This document shows positions 18,101 to 26,849 of a stretch of 64,000 nucleotides of DNA, in pieces. The stretch spans positions 1,550,001 through 1,614,000 of the forward strand of contig NZ_CAAJGL010000068.1 in NCBI RefSeq assembly GCF_900996225.1. The letters run 5' to 3'. Within the stretch, counting starts at the first letter, position 1. Each line of letters starts with the position of its first letter. Below the pieces are notes generated by a model. It was not told where the DNA came from. It ran no database searches and saw nothing but the letters and a program-made list of their open reading frames with translations. Both the position numbers and the translations under genes were made by a program. Origin of the DNA: Paraburkholderia sp. BCC1884 (GTDB taxonomy: Bacteria > Pseudomonadota > Gammaproteobacteria > Burkholderiales > Burkholderiaceae).

Positions 18101-19692
18101 GCGTTTTCGGGGATCGTCCCGCCCGAGGTCACGGCGACCAGCTTGCCGCCGCGCCGGCCGCGCAGCGTGCCGCTCACCACGTCGCGATGAATGTAGGCGC
18201 CGCGCGGGCCGTGACGGCTCGTGTAACCCTCGGCGAGCATGCGCAGCACGGCGTCGTATTGCTCGCGCTGAAGGTCCGCATAAGGCGCCGCGCGCCGCAA
18301 CACGTCGAACAGCGCGTCTTCGTGCCATTCCGTGCTGGAGACTTCCGCGACGATCTGCTGGGCGAGCACATCGAGCGGCGCACGCGGAATGTGCAGCGCG
18401 TCCAGTTCGCCGCGTCGCACGCAATCGAGCAGCGCCGCGCATTCGATCAGATCGTCGCGCGAGACGGGGAAGAGCCGGCCTTTAGGCATGCCGCCTACCT
18501 GATGCCCGGAGCGTCCCACGCGCTGTAAAAACGGCGCGATCGCGCGCGGCGAGCCCATCTGGCAGACCAGATCGACATCGCCGATATCGATACCCAGTTC
18601 CAGCGAAGCGGTGGCGATCAGCACGCGCAATTCGCCGCGTTTGAGCCGTTGTTCGGCGTCGAAGCGATGCTCTTTGGCGAGACTGCCGTGGTGCGCAGCC
18701 ACCACGTCCTTGCCGAGGCGTTCGGTCAGATGCCGCGCGGCGCGCTCGGCCATGCGCCGCGTATTGACGAAAATCAGCGTGGTGCGATGCATCGCGACCA
18801 GTTCGGCGAGACGATCGTAGACGCGCTCCCATACTTCGTTGGGCATGATCGCTTCGAGCGGCACGGGCGGGATTTCCAGCGCGAGATCGCGCGCGCGAAT
18901 GTGGCCCACGTCGATGATCGCGCAATCGGCGGGTGTCTCGCTGTCGAGGCTCGCGCCGCCCACCAGAAAGCGCGCAACCGCGCTAACGGGTTTTTGCGTC
19001 GCCGATAGACCGATCCGTGGCAAACGCCGCTGACACAGCGCATCGAGCCGTTCGAGGCTGAGAGCGAGATGACTGCCGCGCTTGCCGCCGGCGAGCGCAT
19101 GAATTTCGTCGACGATCACCGTGCGCACGGTCGACAGCATGCGTCGTCCGGAGTCCGAGCCGAGCAGGACATAGAGCGATTCGGGCGTGGTGACGAGAAT
19201 GTGCGGCGGGCGCTTTTTCAGCGCGTTGCGTTCCTGCTGGGTCGTGTCGCCGGTGCGCACGGCAGTGCGAATATCCAGCGGCGGCAAGCCGAGTGTGTCG
19301 AGTTCGGCGGCGATGCCTTGCAGCGGCACTTGCAGATTGAGGCGGATGTCGTTGGAGAGCGCCTTGAGCGGCGACACGTAGACCACCAGCGTTTCGTCCG
19401 GCAGTGCACCGCCGTTGGCGAGGCTCTGCCGGACCAGATCGTCGAGTGCGGAGAGAAAGGCGGTGAGCGTCTTGCCCGAGCCGGTAGGTGCGGCCACCAG
19501 GGTGGAGCGGCCACGGCGGATCTGCGGCCAGGCCGCCGCCTGGGCGTCGGTTGGCGCCGGAAACGTTTTCAGGAACCAGCCGGCGACGGCGGGGTGGAAG
19601 TCGTCCAGCGCGCCGCTTGCGCAGGCGTTCTCAGCGGTGTCGATAATCGTGGCCGGGGTCATGCTGGCATAGATGGGGGCGCGGCGAGCCAT
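15160..19692 (-). CDS. lhr: Lhr-type ATP-dependent DNA/RNA helicase
   Basis: This very large protein (about 1510 residues) has the long-helicase-related layout. Superfamily-2 motifs in the N-terminal third are Walker A APTGSGKTLTAF, the Walker B/DEIH box VIVDEIHALAGGKRG, SATQK, TLIFVNTRRMAERAARHL and the motif VI segment FLQRVGRSGHQ. These are followed by the winged-helix and Lhr C-terminal regions. Bacterial Lhr proteins are 3'-5' helicases linked to DNA repair and RNA-DNA unwinding. A (Ser-Gly)12 tract is encoded by the repeat at 17741-17812. Start choice is uncertain: ATG at 19692 or 19662, or TTG at 19722. It is monocistronic or follows the autotransporter by about 140 bp. Confidence 0.88.
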   Translation of the reverse strand: MARRAPIYASMTPATIIDTAENACASGALDDFHPAVAGWFLKTFPAPTDAQAAAWPQIRRGRSTLVAAPTGSGKTLTAFLSALDDLVRQSLANGGALPDETLVVYVSPLKALSNDIRLNLQVPLQGIAAELDTLGLPPLDIRTAVRTGDTTQQERNALKKRPPHILVTTPESLYVLLGSDSGRRMLSTVRTVIVDEIHALAGGKRGSHLALSLERLDALCQRRLPRIGLSATQKPVSAVARFLVGGASLDSETPADCAIIDVGHIRARDLALEIPPVPLEAIMPNEVWERVYDRLAELVAMHRTTLIFVNTRRMAERAARHLTERLGKDVVAAHHGSLAKEHRFDAEQRLKRGELRVLIATASLELGIDIGDVDLVCQMGSPRAIAPFLQRVGRSGHQVGGMPKGRLFPVSRDDLIECAALLDCVRRGELDALHIPRAPLDVLAQQIVAEVSSTEWHEDALFDVLRRAAPYADLQREQYDAVLRMLAEGYTSRHGPRGAYIHRDVVSGTLRGRRGGKLVAVTSGGTIPENADYTVVLEPQAINIGTVNEDFAVESLAGDVFQLGNASYRILRIESGRVRVEDAQGQPPNIPFWLGEAPGRSDELSFGVARLRQQIERLLAGSGDGESGSGSGSGSGSGSGSGSGSGSGSGSEVSGEGTLAARVEHAIDGLVAELGLDEAAARQIVDYLARARAALSVLPTQDTLVMERFFDESGGMQLVIHAPFGSRVNRAWGLALRKRFCRTFNFELQAAATEDAIVLSLTGSHSFVLDDVWRYLHSNSAEHLLIQALLDAPLFGVRWRWNATTALGLPRYTGGRKTAPQLQRMRSEDLLTSVFPEQAACLENVVGERELPSHPLVDQTVDDCLHEAMDSERWIALLRRIEQGEIALVARDLPAPSPLAAEILNAKPYAYLDDAPIEERRTQAVLNRRWTDPSSADDLGALDAAAIDSVRDEAWPQARNTDEMHEALTGLACITDTEARAHEGWPQWLATLAAAGRATRLTLPDQHDDAALWLPVERLTCFEALYAQPRFSPSLTAPRGYTESWLADDALLDVLRARLTGFGPLPVGHIARALHLSVASVEQCLLRLEAEGYVMRGRFTPRAAEEEWCERHLLARIHRYTVKRLRREIEPVERHDFMRFLFEWQHLSLDTRSEGRDALAAVLEQMEGFQAAAGAWEDDILPARVKAYSNVSLDELCRAGKIVWTRLTERARGAGGPIRSTPIVLLPRTQVRVWRALIDPSKQPELSARAQSVYDVLAQHGAMFFDELLSEVHVLRMELESALGELVAAGLVNSDSFAGLRALLKPVAKRNAFGGSRRARSSALIGGMDDAGRWALVDRRAAAMTEETTPQRGRQLPFEVLEHIAMALLRRYGVVFWRLLEREAEWLPPWRDLLRVLQRLEARGVIRGGRFVNGLAGEQFALPEAIPVLREVRRHANDGAFICVAATDPLNLAGTLLVGERVPAVAGNRLLFRDGVVVATLVAGTFWFEARLEAAPAERERARGWLARRF
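17741..17812. repeat. hexanucleotide microsatellite inside lhr (12 units)
   Basis: Eight CTGCCG units followed by four CTGCCA units run without interruption for 72 bp. On the coding strand they encode alternating Ser-Gly, giving a flexible linker between the helicase core and the C-terminal region. Because each unit is six bases, copy-number change keeps the reading frame. Confidence 0.95.
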
Positions 19693-19832
19693 ATCCAGAG
19701 CGCACGCATCCGTGCGCGGCAAAAACAGCGAACAAAAACGACCGGGTCAGGCCTCAGTCTCGCAGTTTTTCGGCCCCTTCGCCGGGACTTGCCGCATGAC
19801 TGGCCCGGGATCGTGCCTGCGCTCACGCGGCG

Positions 19833-22800
19833 CTACCAGACCCACCGCACACCCGCGTCTCCCGTCACGGTTCGCTGATGCGCACCGCCCACGTTGGTCA
19901 GCCAGCCGAGCGTGGCGAACACGCTGCCGGACGCACTGAATCGACCGACCACGCCCGCGCCGAGTTGCGCCGCCGTCTGGCCGACGCTTCCGAGCATCAC
20001 GCTCGTGCCGTTGAAGTCGACCTTGTCGTCGGCGCCGAATGTGCGCAGCAAGCTCGCGCGCAGATAGGGCCGCCAGTCGGTCGCGAACGCCTCGAATTGG
20101 CCTTGCAGGCGCGCGCCGACGCGTCCGGTGAAGGTATTGCCGCGATTGAAGCCCACGGTCGAGACGCCGTCGTTGAAATCGTCCAGCGCGAGGTGCTGCC
20201 AGATGAGTTGCGCTTGCGGCTCCAGAGACAGGCCGGCGCCGAGCGCAATCGGCAGGCCGCCCTCGAGCGAGCCCGTGACCGCGTTGCCGTGGGTCGTTGC
20301 GCCGACGTCGTCGCGCGAGAGCGGATCGACAGTGAGCGAGCTGCCCATCAAGACGGCGTCCGTGTACCAGCCGCCCGGGCCGACATGCGTCCAGTAGCCG
20401 CCGAGACTGTAGGCGTTGATCGCGAGATGGCCGACCGCGAGATTCGGCGTGCCGAGCGCGAAGCCGTCGACATCGCCAGTGGCTCGCGCGAATCCGACGA
20501 ACAGGCCGTAGTGATTGCGCTGACCACTCGCGCTCGTGTCGGCATACAGATCCTGGCCCGCCTGGATGCCATACACGGAGCCATCGAATTGCGGACTCGC
20601 CGCGCCATCCTGGCTCAGCACGCTATGGCCGCCCCACGCGCGGCCCCAGGCGGCGGGCAGTTTGCCGTTTTCATCCAGCAAGGCCTGATCGCCCTGGCGG
20701 TCATGGAACGTGTCGATCTGCATCACGCCCAGTTCACGCGCCACACCAGGTGCCGTCGCATACACGGGCACTTCGACGCGGTAGAGCGGGGTTGGCGCGG
20801 AGCCTGCAGGCCCGGGCGCCGGCAACGGCGGCGTACCGTCGGCGGCCACTGGTACGCCGGACATGTCGGACGATGTCTCACCTGGCTCACCTGACGCGAC
20901 GGCCGGCGCAACCGTATTGCGCAAGTACCAGTTATTCGCGGTGCCGCTGTCCACGCCGCCCTTCGCGAGATAGTAGGAATACGCCCCCGCCTTCACGGGC
21001 GAGGCGAGAGTGAAGGCGCTGGCGGCCGTCGTCGCGCCGCCATTCGCCTGGATCAGTTCGATGCCGTCGACCACGGTCTGCGCACCCAATCCACCGCGAT
21101 TGGTCACTTGCAGGCGTGTTGAACCTGTCGCGGTGCCGCCATTGAGCACCAGTTTGTCGGAGGCCGCACCATCGCCCGCGACAACGGTATTCATGCCGAT
21201 CGTGCCGTTCTGCCCGCTATAGTTGCCCGCCACGTTGAGCAGGTTGCCCACCGTCGAGGCGCCCGTGCCGCCGATCTGCACGAGCCCGGCATTCACCAGC
21301 GAGCCGTTGATCGTGAACGCGCCGTTGCCCTCGCTCGCGAGCGACGGCAACGCATTCGCCACCGCCAGCGTGCCGTTGTTCGTCACCGGGCCGCTCACGC
21401 TGCCGTAGCCGCCGAGCGTGGCGGCGCTGGCCACCGTGACGCCGCCGCCGCCGGCGAGCGCCGCACCGGCGTGGGCAGCGTCGCCGAGCGCCAGCGTGCC
21501 GGCCGCCACGGTAGTCGCGCCGCTGTAGGTGCTCAGGCCGGTCATCAGCAAGCTGCCGCTGCCAACTTTAATCAACGCGCCGGTGCCGGACACGGCTTGC
21601 GTGAGCGTCGTATCGAACGATTGGGTATCGATCGTGCCGCCGCCTGCTGCGAGTGTGATGGCACGCGTGGCCGCCAGATTGAACGCGGCGTTGAATTGCA
21701 ACGTGCCGCTGTTGAATGAGACCGCGCCGTTGCTCGCGCCGAGCGCGTTGTCGGCGGCGACGGCGAGCGTGCCCTGATCGAGGGTGGTGCCGCCGGCATA
21801 GCTGTTGCCGCTCGCCGATGCTGGCGCGAGCGTCAGGATGCCGGCGCCGGTTTTGTCGAGCGAGCCCGTGCCGCCGATCGATCCTGTGTAGGTCCCGGCG
21901 GTGTCCTGCGCGAAACGCACGAGTCCGTTGTCCGTCACGGTCGACGGCAGGTTCTGCGCGTTCGCCTGCAAGGTTGCGCCGCTATCGACGAGCGCCGTCG
22001 CCGTGGCACCGAGCGTGCCCGTCAGATTCAGCGTGCCGGTTTGCACACGCGCAAGCGTGAAGTTGCCGGAGCCGGTCCAGTTCCACGACGCCCCTTGCAT
22101 CAACAGTGTCTGAAAATTATTGAAGGCGTTCGACGCCGTGCCCGAGCCCTGCAAGGCCACGCTATTCGAACCCGCGCCGCCGTCGGCCGTGCCATTGATG
22201 ACCGAGCCGGTTTGCAGGATCAGTTGATCGTTGCCGTTGCCCATCGTGATCGCGGTGCCGATACCGCTTTGCACGAGGCCCGCGTTGATGACCGTGCTGT
22301 TGCCGTTCAAGGTGCGAATGCCGGAACCGTTCTGACTGACGATGCTGCCGCCCGCGAGATTCTGGATCGTCGCCGCAAAACTCGACCCCGCCGTGTTCGA
22401 GAACACGGCGTCCGAGCCGGCGCCGCTCGCGCTAATGGTCCCGCTATTGATCAACTGGTCGTTGTTGCCTTGCATGTAGGCCGTCGGGCTCGTTGCGCCC
22501 GTGGTGGCGAGCGAGCCGCTGTTGCTGATGGTGCCGCTGCCGCCGAGGATCGATGCCGCGCGCGCATTGCTGCCCGAGGTGTTCACCGAACCGCTATTGG
22601 TCAGCGTGTTGTTCGACTGCCCGACATTCGACTGCCCCCAGGCCGCGGTCATGCCATAAGCGTTCGGGCCGCTGGTCGTGATCGAGCCGTTATTGACGAG
22701 CGTATTGCCGCTGCCGTTCGCGCCCATGCCGTCGTTGAACGCACCGCTCGTGACGATGGCACCGCCGCTCGCATTGGTGATCTGATTGCCGTTGCCCACA

Positions 22801-23129
22801 CCGAGCAGCACCGCGCCTCGCACGGTCCCCGAACTGCCGCTGCCGGTGAGCGAAAAATTGCCGCTGCTGTTGATCGTGCTACTCGTATCGACGCTGAAGA
22901 CGGTGGCATTGGCGCTGCGTAGGAAACTGCCGGAGGCCGTGTTGTCGGCGTTGATCGTCACACCCGTGCTGCCGGTTTGCGCGGTGACCGCGGCGAGACC
23001 GCTGCCGGTACACGTCACGGTGGTGTTGCTCGCGGGAGCCGTGTTGCTGCACGCGGCCATCGCGGAGGGCGTCAGCGCGCGCGACAACAGCACGATGCCG
23101 CCCAGACCCATCCCAAGACTCTTCTTCAT
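19833..23129 (-). CDS. autotransporter outer-membrane protein (type Va secretion)
   Basis: The 1098-residue protein has a Sec signal peptide (MKKSLGMGLGGIVLLSR, cut near SAMA). A long Ser/Thr/Asn/Gly-rich passenger of beta-helix type follows, with autotransporter-associated repeats such as YAGGTTLDQGTLAV and YSGATTVAAGTLALG. The C-terminus, about 280 residues with VYGIQAGQDLYA and the terminal DAGVRWVW, resembles an autotransporter beta-barrel ending in an aromatic residue. It probably displays an adhesin or other surface protein. The passenger has no protease or lipase motif. The AKR gene is divergent from it. Confidence 0.87.
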   Translation of the reverse strand: MKKSLGMGLGGIVLLSRALTPSAMAACSNTAPASNTTVTCTGSGLAAVTAQTGSTGVTINADNTASGSFLRSANATVFSVDTSSTINSSGNFSLTGSGSSGTVRGAVLLGVGNGNQITNASGGAIVTSGAFNDGMGANGSGNTLVNNGSITTSGPNAYGMTAAWGQSNVGQSNNTLTNSGSVNTSGSNARAASILGGSGTISNSGSLATTGATSPTAYMQGNNDQLINSGTISASGAGSDAVFSNTAGSSFAATIQNLAGGSIVSQNGSGIRTLNGNSTVINAGLVQSGIGTAITMGNGNDQLILQTGSVINGTADGGAGSNSVALQGSGTASNAFNNFQTLLMQGASWNWTGSGNFTLARVQTGTLNLTGTLGATATALVDSGATLQANAQNLPSTVTDNGLVRFAQDTAGTYTGSIGGTGSLDKTGAGILTLAPASASGNSYAGGTTLDQGTLAVAADNALGASNGAVSFNSGTLQFNAAFNLAATRAITLAAGGGTIDTQSFDTTLTQAVSGTGALIKVGSGSLLMTGLSTYSGATTVAAGTLALGDAAHAGAALAGGGGVTVASAATLGGYGSVSGPVTNNGTLAVANALPSLASEGNGAFTINGSLVNAGLVQIGGTGASTVGNLLNVAGNYSGQNGTIGMNTVVAGDGAASDKLVLNGGTATGSTRLQVTNRGGLGAQTVVDGIELIQANGGATTAASAFTLASPVKAGAYSYYLAKGGVDSGTANNWYLRNTVAPAVASGEPGETSSDMSGVPVAADGTPPLPAPGPAGSAPTPLYRVEVPVYATAPGVARELGVMQIDTFHDRQGDQALLDENGKLPAAWGRAWGGHSVLSQDGAASPQFDGSVYGIQAGQDLYADTSASGQRNHYGLFVGFARATGDVDGFALGTPNLAVGHLAINAYSLGGYWTHVGPGGWYTDAVLMGSSLTVDPLSRDDVGATTHGNAVTGSLEGGLPIALGAGLSLEPQAQLIWQHLALDDFNDGVSTVGFNRGNTFTGRVGARLQGQFEAFATDWRPYLRASLLRTFGADDKVDFNGTSVMLGSVGQTAAQLGAGVVGRFSASGSVFATLGWLTNVGGAHQRTVTGDAGVRWVW

Positions 23130-23463
23130 ACGTGGGGTTCCCCGTCAAGGAACAACAGAAGGCGCCGCTTGATTGAGTGGAATGGACCGACTTATACACG
23201 GCTTACACCGACTTTCCAAACGGCCGGTGTGCATCGGACGGATGTGTTGCAGATCACTCACGCCACGTGCCAACCGCGTCGAGTTTTATTTGCCGATGGC
23301 GTTGCGACATGCTCGCGGGGCACGCAAAACTTGCCGGGATTTTGCCGCCATTCGTATCGTTCGGAGATCGTAAGGAGTTTGAAATAGCGTCGCTGCCGAG
23401 TTTCGCCAATTGCCGTATTCTCTACGGCTCACCTTCCCACGAAGCGACGACGGAGTTTCGACG
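23130..23463. other. 334-bp divergent promoter region (autotransporter / aldo-keto reductase)
   Basis: This region must contain promoters in both directions. I see no confident operator or -35/-10 pair. A GGAG-type ribosome-binding site precedes the reductase start. Confidence 0.4.
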
Positions 23464-24513
23464 ATGCGATACAACCAGCTAGGCCGTACCGGTGTGTTTA
23501 TTTCAGAACTATGTCTGGGTACGATGACTTTCGGCGGTGGCGGAGGCATCTGGAAGCAGATCGGCGATCTGCAGCAGGGCGACGCGGAGCGGCTGGTGGG
23601 CCGGGCGCTCGATGCGGGCATCAATTTCATCGACACAGCCGATGTCTATTCCGAAGGCCTGTCCGAACAGATCACCGGCCAGGCGCTGAAGAACCTCAAG
23701 GTGCCGCGCGATCAGGTGGTGGTGGCGACCAAGGTATTCGGCCCGACCGGCGAATTTCCGAACGCGCGCGGTGCGTCGCGTTACCACATCATCGACGGCG
23801 TGAAGGCGAGTCTGAAGCGCCTGCAACTCGATCACGTCGACCTGTATCAGATCCACGGCTTCGATCCGGCCACGCCGATCGAAGAAACCGTGCGTGCGCT
23901 CGATACGCTGGTGCAGCACGGGCATGTGCGCTATGTCGGCGTGTCGAACTGGGCGGCCTGGCAGATTGCCAAGGCGCTCGGCATTTCGGAGCGTCTCGGG
24001 CTTGCACGCTTCGAAACGCTGCAGGCGTATTACACCCTGGCCGGACGCGACCTCGAACGTGAGCTCGTGCCGATGCTGCACAGCGAAGGACTTGGGCTAA
24101 TGGTGTGGAGTCCGCTCGCGGGTGGCTTGCTGAGCGGCAAGTATGGACGCGAGCAGCAGGGCGAGGCGGGCAGCCGCCGCACGACTTTCGATTTTCCGCC
24201 GGTCAATCGCGAGCGTGCCTACGACTGCATCGACGTGATGCGCGACATCGCGGACAGCAAGAAGGTCTCGGTTGCGCAGATCGCGCTCGCGTGGCTGCTG
24301 CATCAGCGGGTGGTCAGCACGGTGATTGTCGGCGCGAAGAAAGTCGAGCAACTCGACGACAATATCGCCGCCACCCAGGTGACGCTCACCGCCGATGAAC
24401 TCGCCAAACTCGACAAGGTCAGCACGCTGCCCGCCGAATATCCGGGCTGGATGCTGGAGCGCCAAGGTGAAGCGCGCCGTAAGCAACTCGAAGAGGCGCG
24501 GCATCCGCAGTAG
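23464..24513 (+). CDS. aldo/keto reductase
   Basis: The 349-residue protein is a TIM-barrel NADPH-dependent aldo/keto reductase. It has the cofactor and active-site residues in INFIDTADVYSEGLSEQITG (Asp and Tyr), VVVATKVFGPTGEFPNARG (Lys) and LDHVDLYQIHGFDPATP (His). The C-terminal VIVGAKKVEQLDDNI segment binds NADPH phosphate. It resembles the YajO/Tas-like branch, which reduces aldehydes of unknown identity. The ATG at 23464 is chosen; a TTG at 23410 lies in the promoter region. It is preceded by the autotransporter in opposite orientation. Confidence 0.88.
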   Translation: MRYNQLGRTGVFISELCLGTMTFGGGGGIWKQIGDLQQGDAERLVGRALDAGINFIDTADVYSEGLSEQITGQALKNLKVPRDQVVVATKVFGPTGEFPNARGASRYHIIDGVKASLKRLQLDHVDLYQIHGFDPATPIEETVRALDTLVQHGHVRYVGVSNWAAWQIAKALGISERLGLARFETLQAYYTLAGRDLERELVPMLHSEGLGLMVWSPLAGGLLSGKYGREQQGEAGSRRTTFDFPPVNRERAYDCIDVMRDIADSKKVSVAQIALAWLLHQRVVSTVIVGAKKVEQLDDNIAATQVTLTADELAKLDKVSTLPAEYPGWMLERQGEARRKQLEEARHPQ

Positions 24514-24542
24514 GCGGCGCGTCAGGAGAAGGTGAAGATGGC

Positions 24543-24565
24543 GGGCGCGTCGGCATGGCGCGCCC
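24543..24565 (+). terminator. candidate stem-loop after the aldo/keto reductase
   Basis: GGGCGCG (24543-24549) and CGCGCCC (24559-24565) form a perfect 7-bp stem with a 9-nt loop, followed only by TT. It lies 30 bp after the reductase stop codon and before the convergent AhpD-like gene. This is a weak terminator candidate. Confidence 0.4.
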
Positions 24566-24624
24566 TTGAAGCGCGTTGCCACTGACACCCGCCACCGGGC
24601 ACGCCTGGCGTTCAGCCGCGCGAC

Positions 24625-25008
24625 TTACCCGGCTGTTGCTGCAGCGGTTGCTTCGGCCGCGTCGGCCGCGTCGGCCGTATAAGCGGCGACCGCGTCCATC
24701 GTGCGCGCCGAGTACACCATCGCGGCGCCTGCATTTATCGCGACGGCTACGCCCAGCGCTTCGGCAATCTCGTCGCGCGTCGCACCGTGTTTCAGCGCTT
24801 CTGCCGTGTGTACGGTGATACAGCCGTCACACCGCAGGCTGACTGCAACACCAAGTGAAATCAGCTCGCGCGTTTTTGCGCCGAGTACATCCTTCTTATT
24901 GCCGGCGCCCGACAGTGTTTGATAACCCCGCACGGTTTCCGGCGACAGTTTGCCGATTTCGCCGATGCGGCCGAACAGTGCTTTGCGGTAATCGATCCAG
25001 TTCAACAT
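24625..25008 (-). CDS. AhpD-like carboxymuconolactone decarboxylase family protein
   Basis: The 127-residue protein has the AhpD core with the redox motif CDGC in SLRCDGCITVHTAEALKHG and the following GATRDEIAEALGVAVAINAG. Such proteins use the CxxC pair and a nearby His as alkylhydroperoxidase or thiol-reductase-like centres. The C-terminus carries an Ala-rich tail. AAGGAGC lies upstream of the ATG at 25008. It is transcribed divergently from an AraC-type regulator, with a gap of 116 bp, which suggests regulation by that protein. Confidence 0.85.
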   Translation of the reverse strand: MLNWIDYRKALFGRIGEIGKLSPETVRGYQTLSGAGNKKDVLGAKTRELISLGVAVSLRCDGCITVHTAEALKHGATRDEIAEALGVAVAINAGAAMVYSARTMDAVAAYTADAADAAEATAAATAG

Positions 25009-25124
25009 GGCAATGCTCCTTGGTCTGCTGCGCGTCGGCAGGTGCCGGCGTCGTGAGACAAGTATTGCGCTGCACGTCGATATCCTGAATACTCGAATCG
25101 CTCAACTTTTAGCGCGATCGTCTC

Positions 25125-26087
25125 ATGGATACGCTTAGCCGCCTGATCGACCTGGCCCGCCCGCAAGGCAGTCTGGATTTGCGCTGCCTGCTCGCAGGCG
25201 GCTTCGACATCAATCATGCGCCGATGGAGGCGGGCGTCGCGCCGTTCCATCTGGTGCTCGACGGCGCGTGTGTGGTCGAGACCGCCAATGGCGCGCGCGT
25301 GCCGTTGCGCGCGGGCGATTTCATGCTGTTTCCCCGCGGCGCGGCGCATCGGGTGCGCGATACTGAACTTGCCGGCGAGCCCGCGCCCATGGCGCTGAGC
25401 CACGACGGCATGCTGCCGTTACGCCGCAACCAGGCATCCGATGAAACGGGCGGCGAGGCGCAGCCTCGGCACGATCTCGATCTGCTTTGCGGCCGCTTCG
25501 TTTACGCGCCGGGATCGTCCGCCTTGCTGATGAACGCGCTGCCCGACCCACTGCACGTGTCGCTCGGCGATGTACAGACGCTAGGCTCGCTGCAGACCGT
25601 GATCGCGCTGATGCGCGCCGAGGCGGAACACCGTCAACCGGGAGCGTTGGCCATCGTCACGGCGCTCAGTCATGCGCTGTTCGCCATGGCCTTGCGCGTG
25701 CACGGCGGTCAGAATCCGGCGACCTCGGGCGTGCTCGCCCTGCTCGCCGACGCGCGTCTGGGGGCTTCCGTACAAGGCATGCTGAACGAGCCCGAGCGGC
25801 CCTGGACCATTGCCGAACTCGGCGATCTCGCGGCCATGTCGCGCGCCACCTATGCGCGTCATTTCAACGAGCGCGCGGGCGTTACGGTGATGGACTTCCT
25901 CACGCAGATCCGGATGACGATCGCCTGCGATCTGCTGCGGCGCACGCAGCGCAGTGCGGCGGAAATCGGCGAGACGGTGGGGTATCAATCGGAAGCGGCG
26001 TTCGGCAAGGCGTTCGCGCAAAGCATCGGGCTGACGCCGGGGCGATACCGGCGCCAGCAGCCGGAAGCCGATTCGAACGAAGGCTGA
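25125..26087 (+). CDS. AraC family transcriptional regulator with cupin sensor domain
   Basis: The 320-residue protein has an N-terminal cupin (HLVLDGACVVETANGARVPL, then AGDFMLFPRGAAHRV) and a C-terminal pair of AraC helix-turn-helix motifs in about the last 100 residues (WTIAELGDLAAMSRATYARHF, then AEIGETVGYQSEAAFGKAFA). Proteins of this cupin-AraC layout usually respond to small molecules or oxidants and activate the divergent gene. The divergent neighbour here is the AhpD-like protein, so regulation of that gene is likely. The effector is unknown. Confidence 0.87.
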   Translation: MDTLSRLIDLARPQGSLDLRCLLAGGFDINHAPMEAGVAPFHLVLDGACVVETANGARVPLRAGDFMLFPRGAAHRVRDTELAGEPAPMALSHDGMLPLRRNQASDETGGEAQPRHDLDLLCGRFVYAPGSSALLMNALPDPLHVSLGDVQTLGSLQTVIALMRAEAEHRQPGALAIVTALSHALFAMALRVHGGQNPATSGVLALLADARLGASVQGMLNEPERPWTIAELGDLAAMSRATYARHFNERAGVTVMDFLTQIRMTIACDLLRRTQRSAAEIGETVGYQSEAAFGKAFAQSIGLTPGRYRRQQPEADSNEG

Positions 26088-26188
26088 GGGGCGGCCGGGC
26101 CGACGACTGTACAAAAAGCAACGACCCGGCAGTGCCCCGCCAACGAACGGCTCAGGGACGGGCAACGAAGTGGCCACACCCCGCCGAA

Positions 26189-26767
26189 CTAGTTTCTACC
26201 CGGCTTCCCAAACCAGCGTACTTCGACCCACGACATCAACAGCGCCACCGTGAGCGAGCACACGGTGCCGAGCGTCACTTCGCCAAGACGCACAAGAGCG
26301 GCGTCCCATGCCGGCCCCAGACCCGGCACCAGCAGCATGATGGTCGCGGTAATGCCGCCCAGGCGCGCCGCGCTACCCACGTTCAGGATCCAGCAGATCA
26401 CGATCGCGGCGGCCACCGCGGCCGCGTAGGCGGCGAGATAACCGCCGCCCAGCGTCACGCCGATCAGCCCGCAGACGCCGCCGACCATCGCGCCGATGAA
26501 TTGATCGCGCGACAGGTTGCGGGTGTCGATATAGCTGTGCTGGCTGACCGCGATCGCCGTGATCGACGCCCAGAATGCCTGTTCGGTGTGCAGCGCGCGC
26601 CCGATCTCGAACGCCAGACTCGCGCCGGTGACGGCCTGCACGGCCATGAAACTGCCCTCGACGAGCCGTTCGTGAAACGGCAAGGCCTTGAGAAAAGCAA
26701 ACAGCGAGTTGGCCGCGCCTGCCCGTGCTGTACGTTTTGATGCGTCGTAGGGGTCGGGTGGGGTCAT
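26189..26767 (-). CDS. FUSC family inner-membrane protein
   Basis: The 192-residue protein resembles the membrane domain of FUSC/aromatic-acid exporter proteins. The segment HTEQAFWASITAIAVSQHSY and about four to six hydrophobic helices (AGMVGGVCGLIGVTLGGGYL-like, VAAAIVICWILNVG, ITATIMLLVPGLG) fill the sequence. Full-length FUSC exporters are longer, so this is a half-size, stand-alone form. It may form an oligomeric efflux channel; the substrate is unknown. No ribosome-binding site is visible before the ATG at 26767. Confidence 0.75.
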   Translation of the reverse strand: MTPPDPYDASKRTARAGAANSLFAFLKALPFHERLVEGSFMAVQAVTGASLAFEIGRALHTEQAFWASITAIAVSQHSYIDTRNLSRDQFIGAMVGGVCGLIGVTLGGGYLAAYAAAVAAAIVICWILNVGSAARLGGITATIMLLVPGLGPAWDAALVRLGEVTLGTVCSLTVALLMSWVEVRWFGKPGRN

Positions 26768-26849
26768 CGAAAGAAGAGGTTTTATTGCAGCATGAAGGTC
26801 CCGTATTCTAACGACTCCAATTTACGATCTGCCCGCCCGGCGACAAGCG

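Noticed and set aside
23258-23272. A TGGCACG on the minus strand upstream of the autotransporter, resembling a -24 element
   Set aside because: The -12 GC is not at the required spacing, so it cannot be a sigma-54 promoter.
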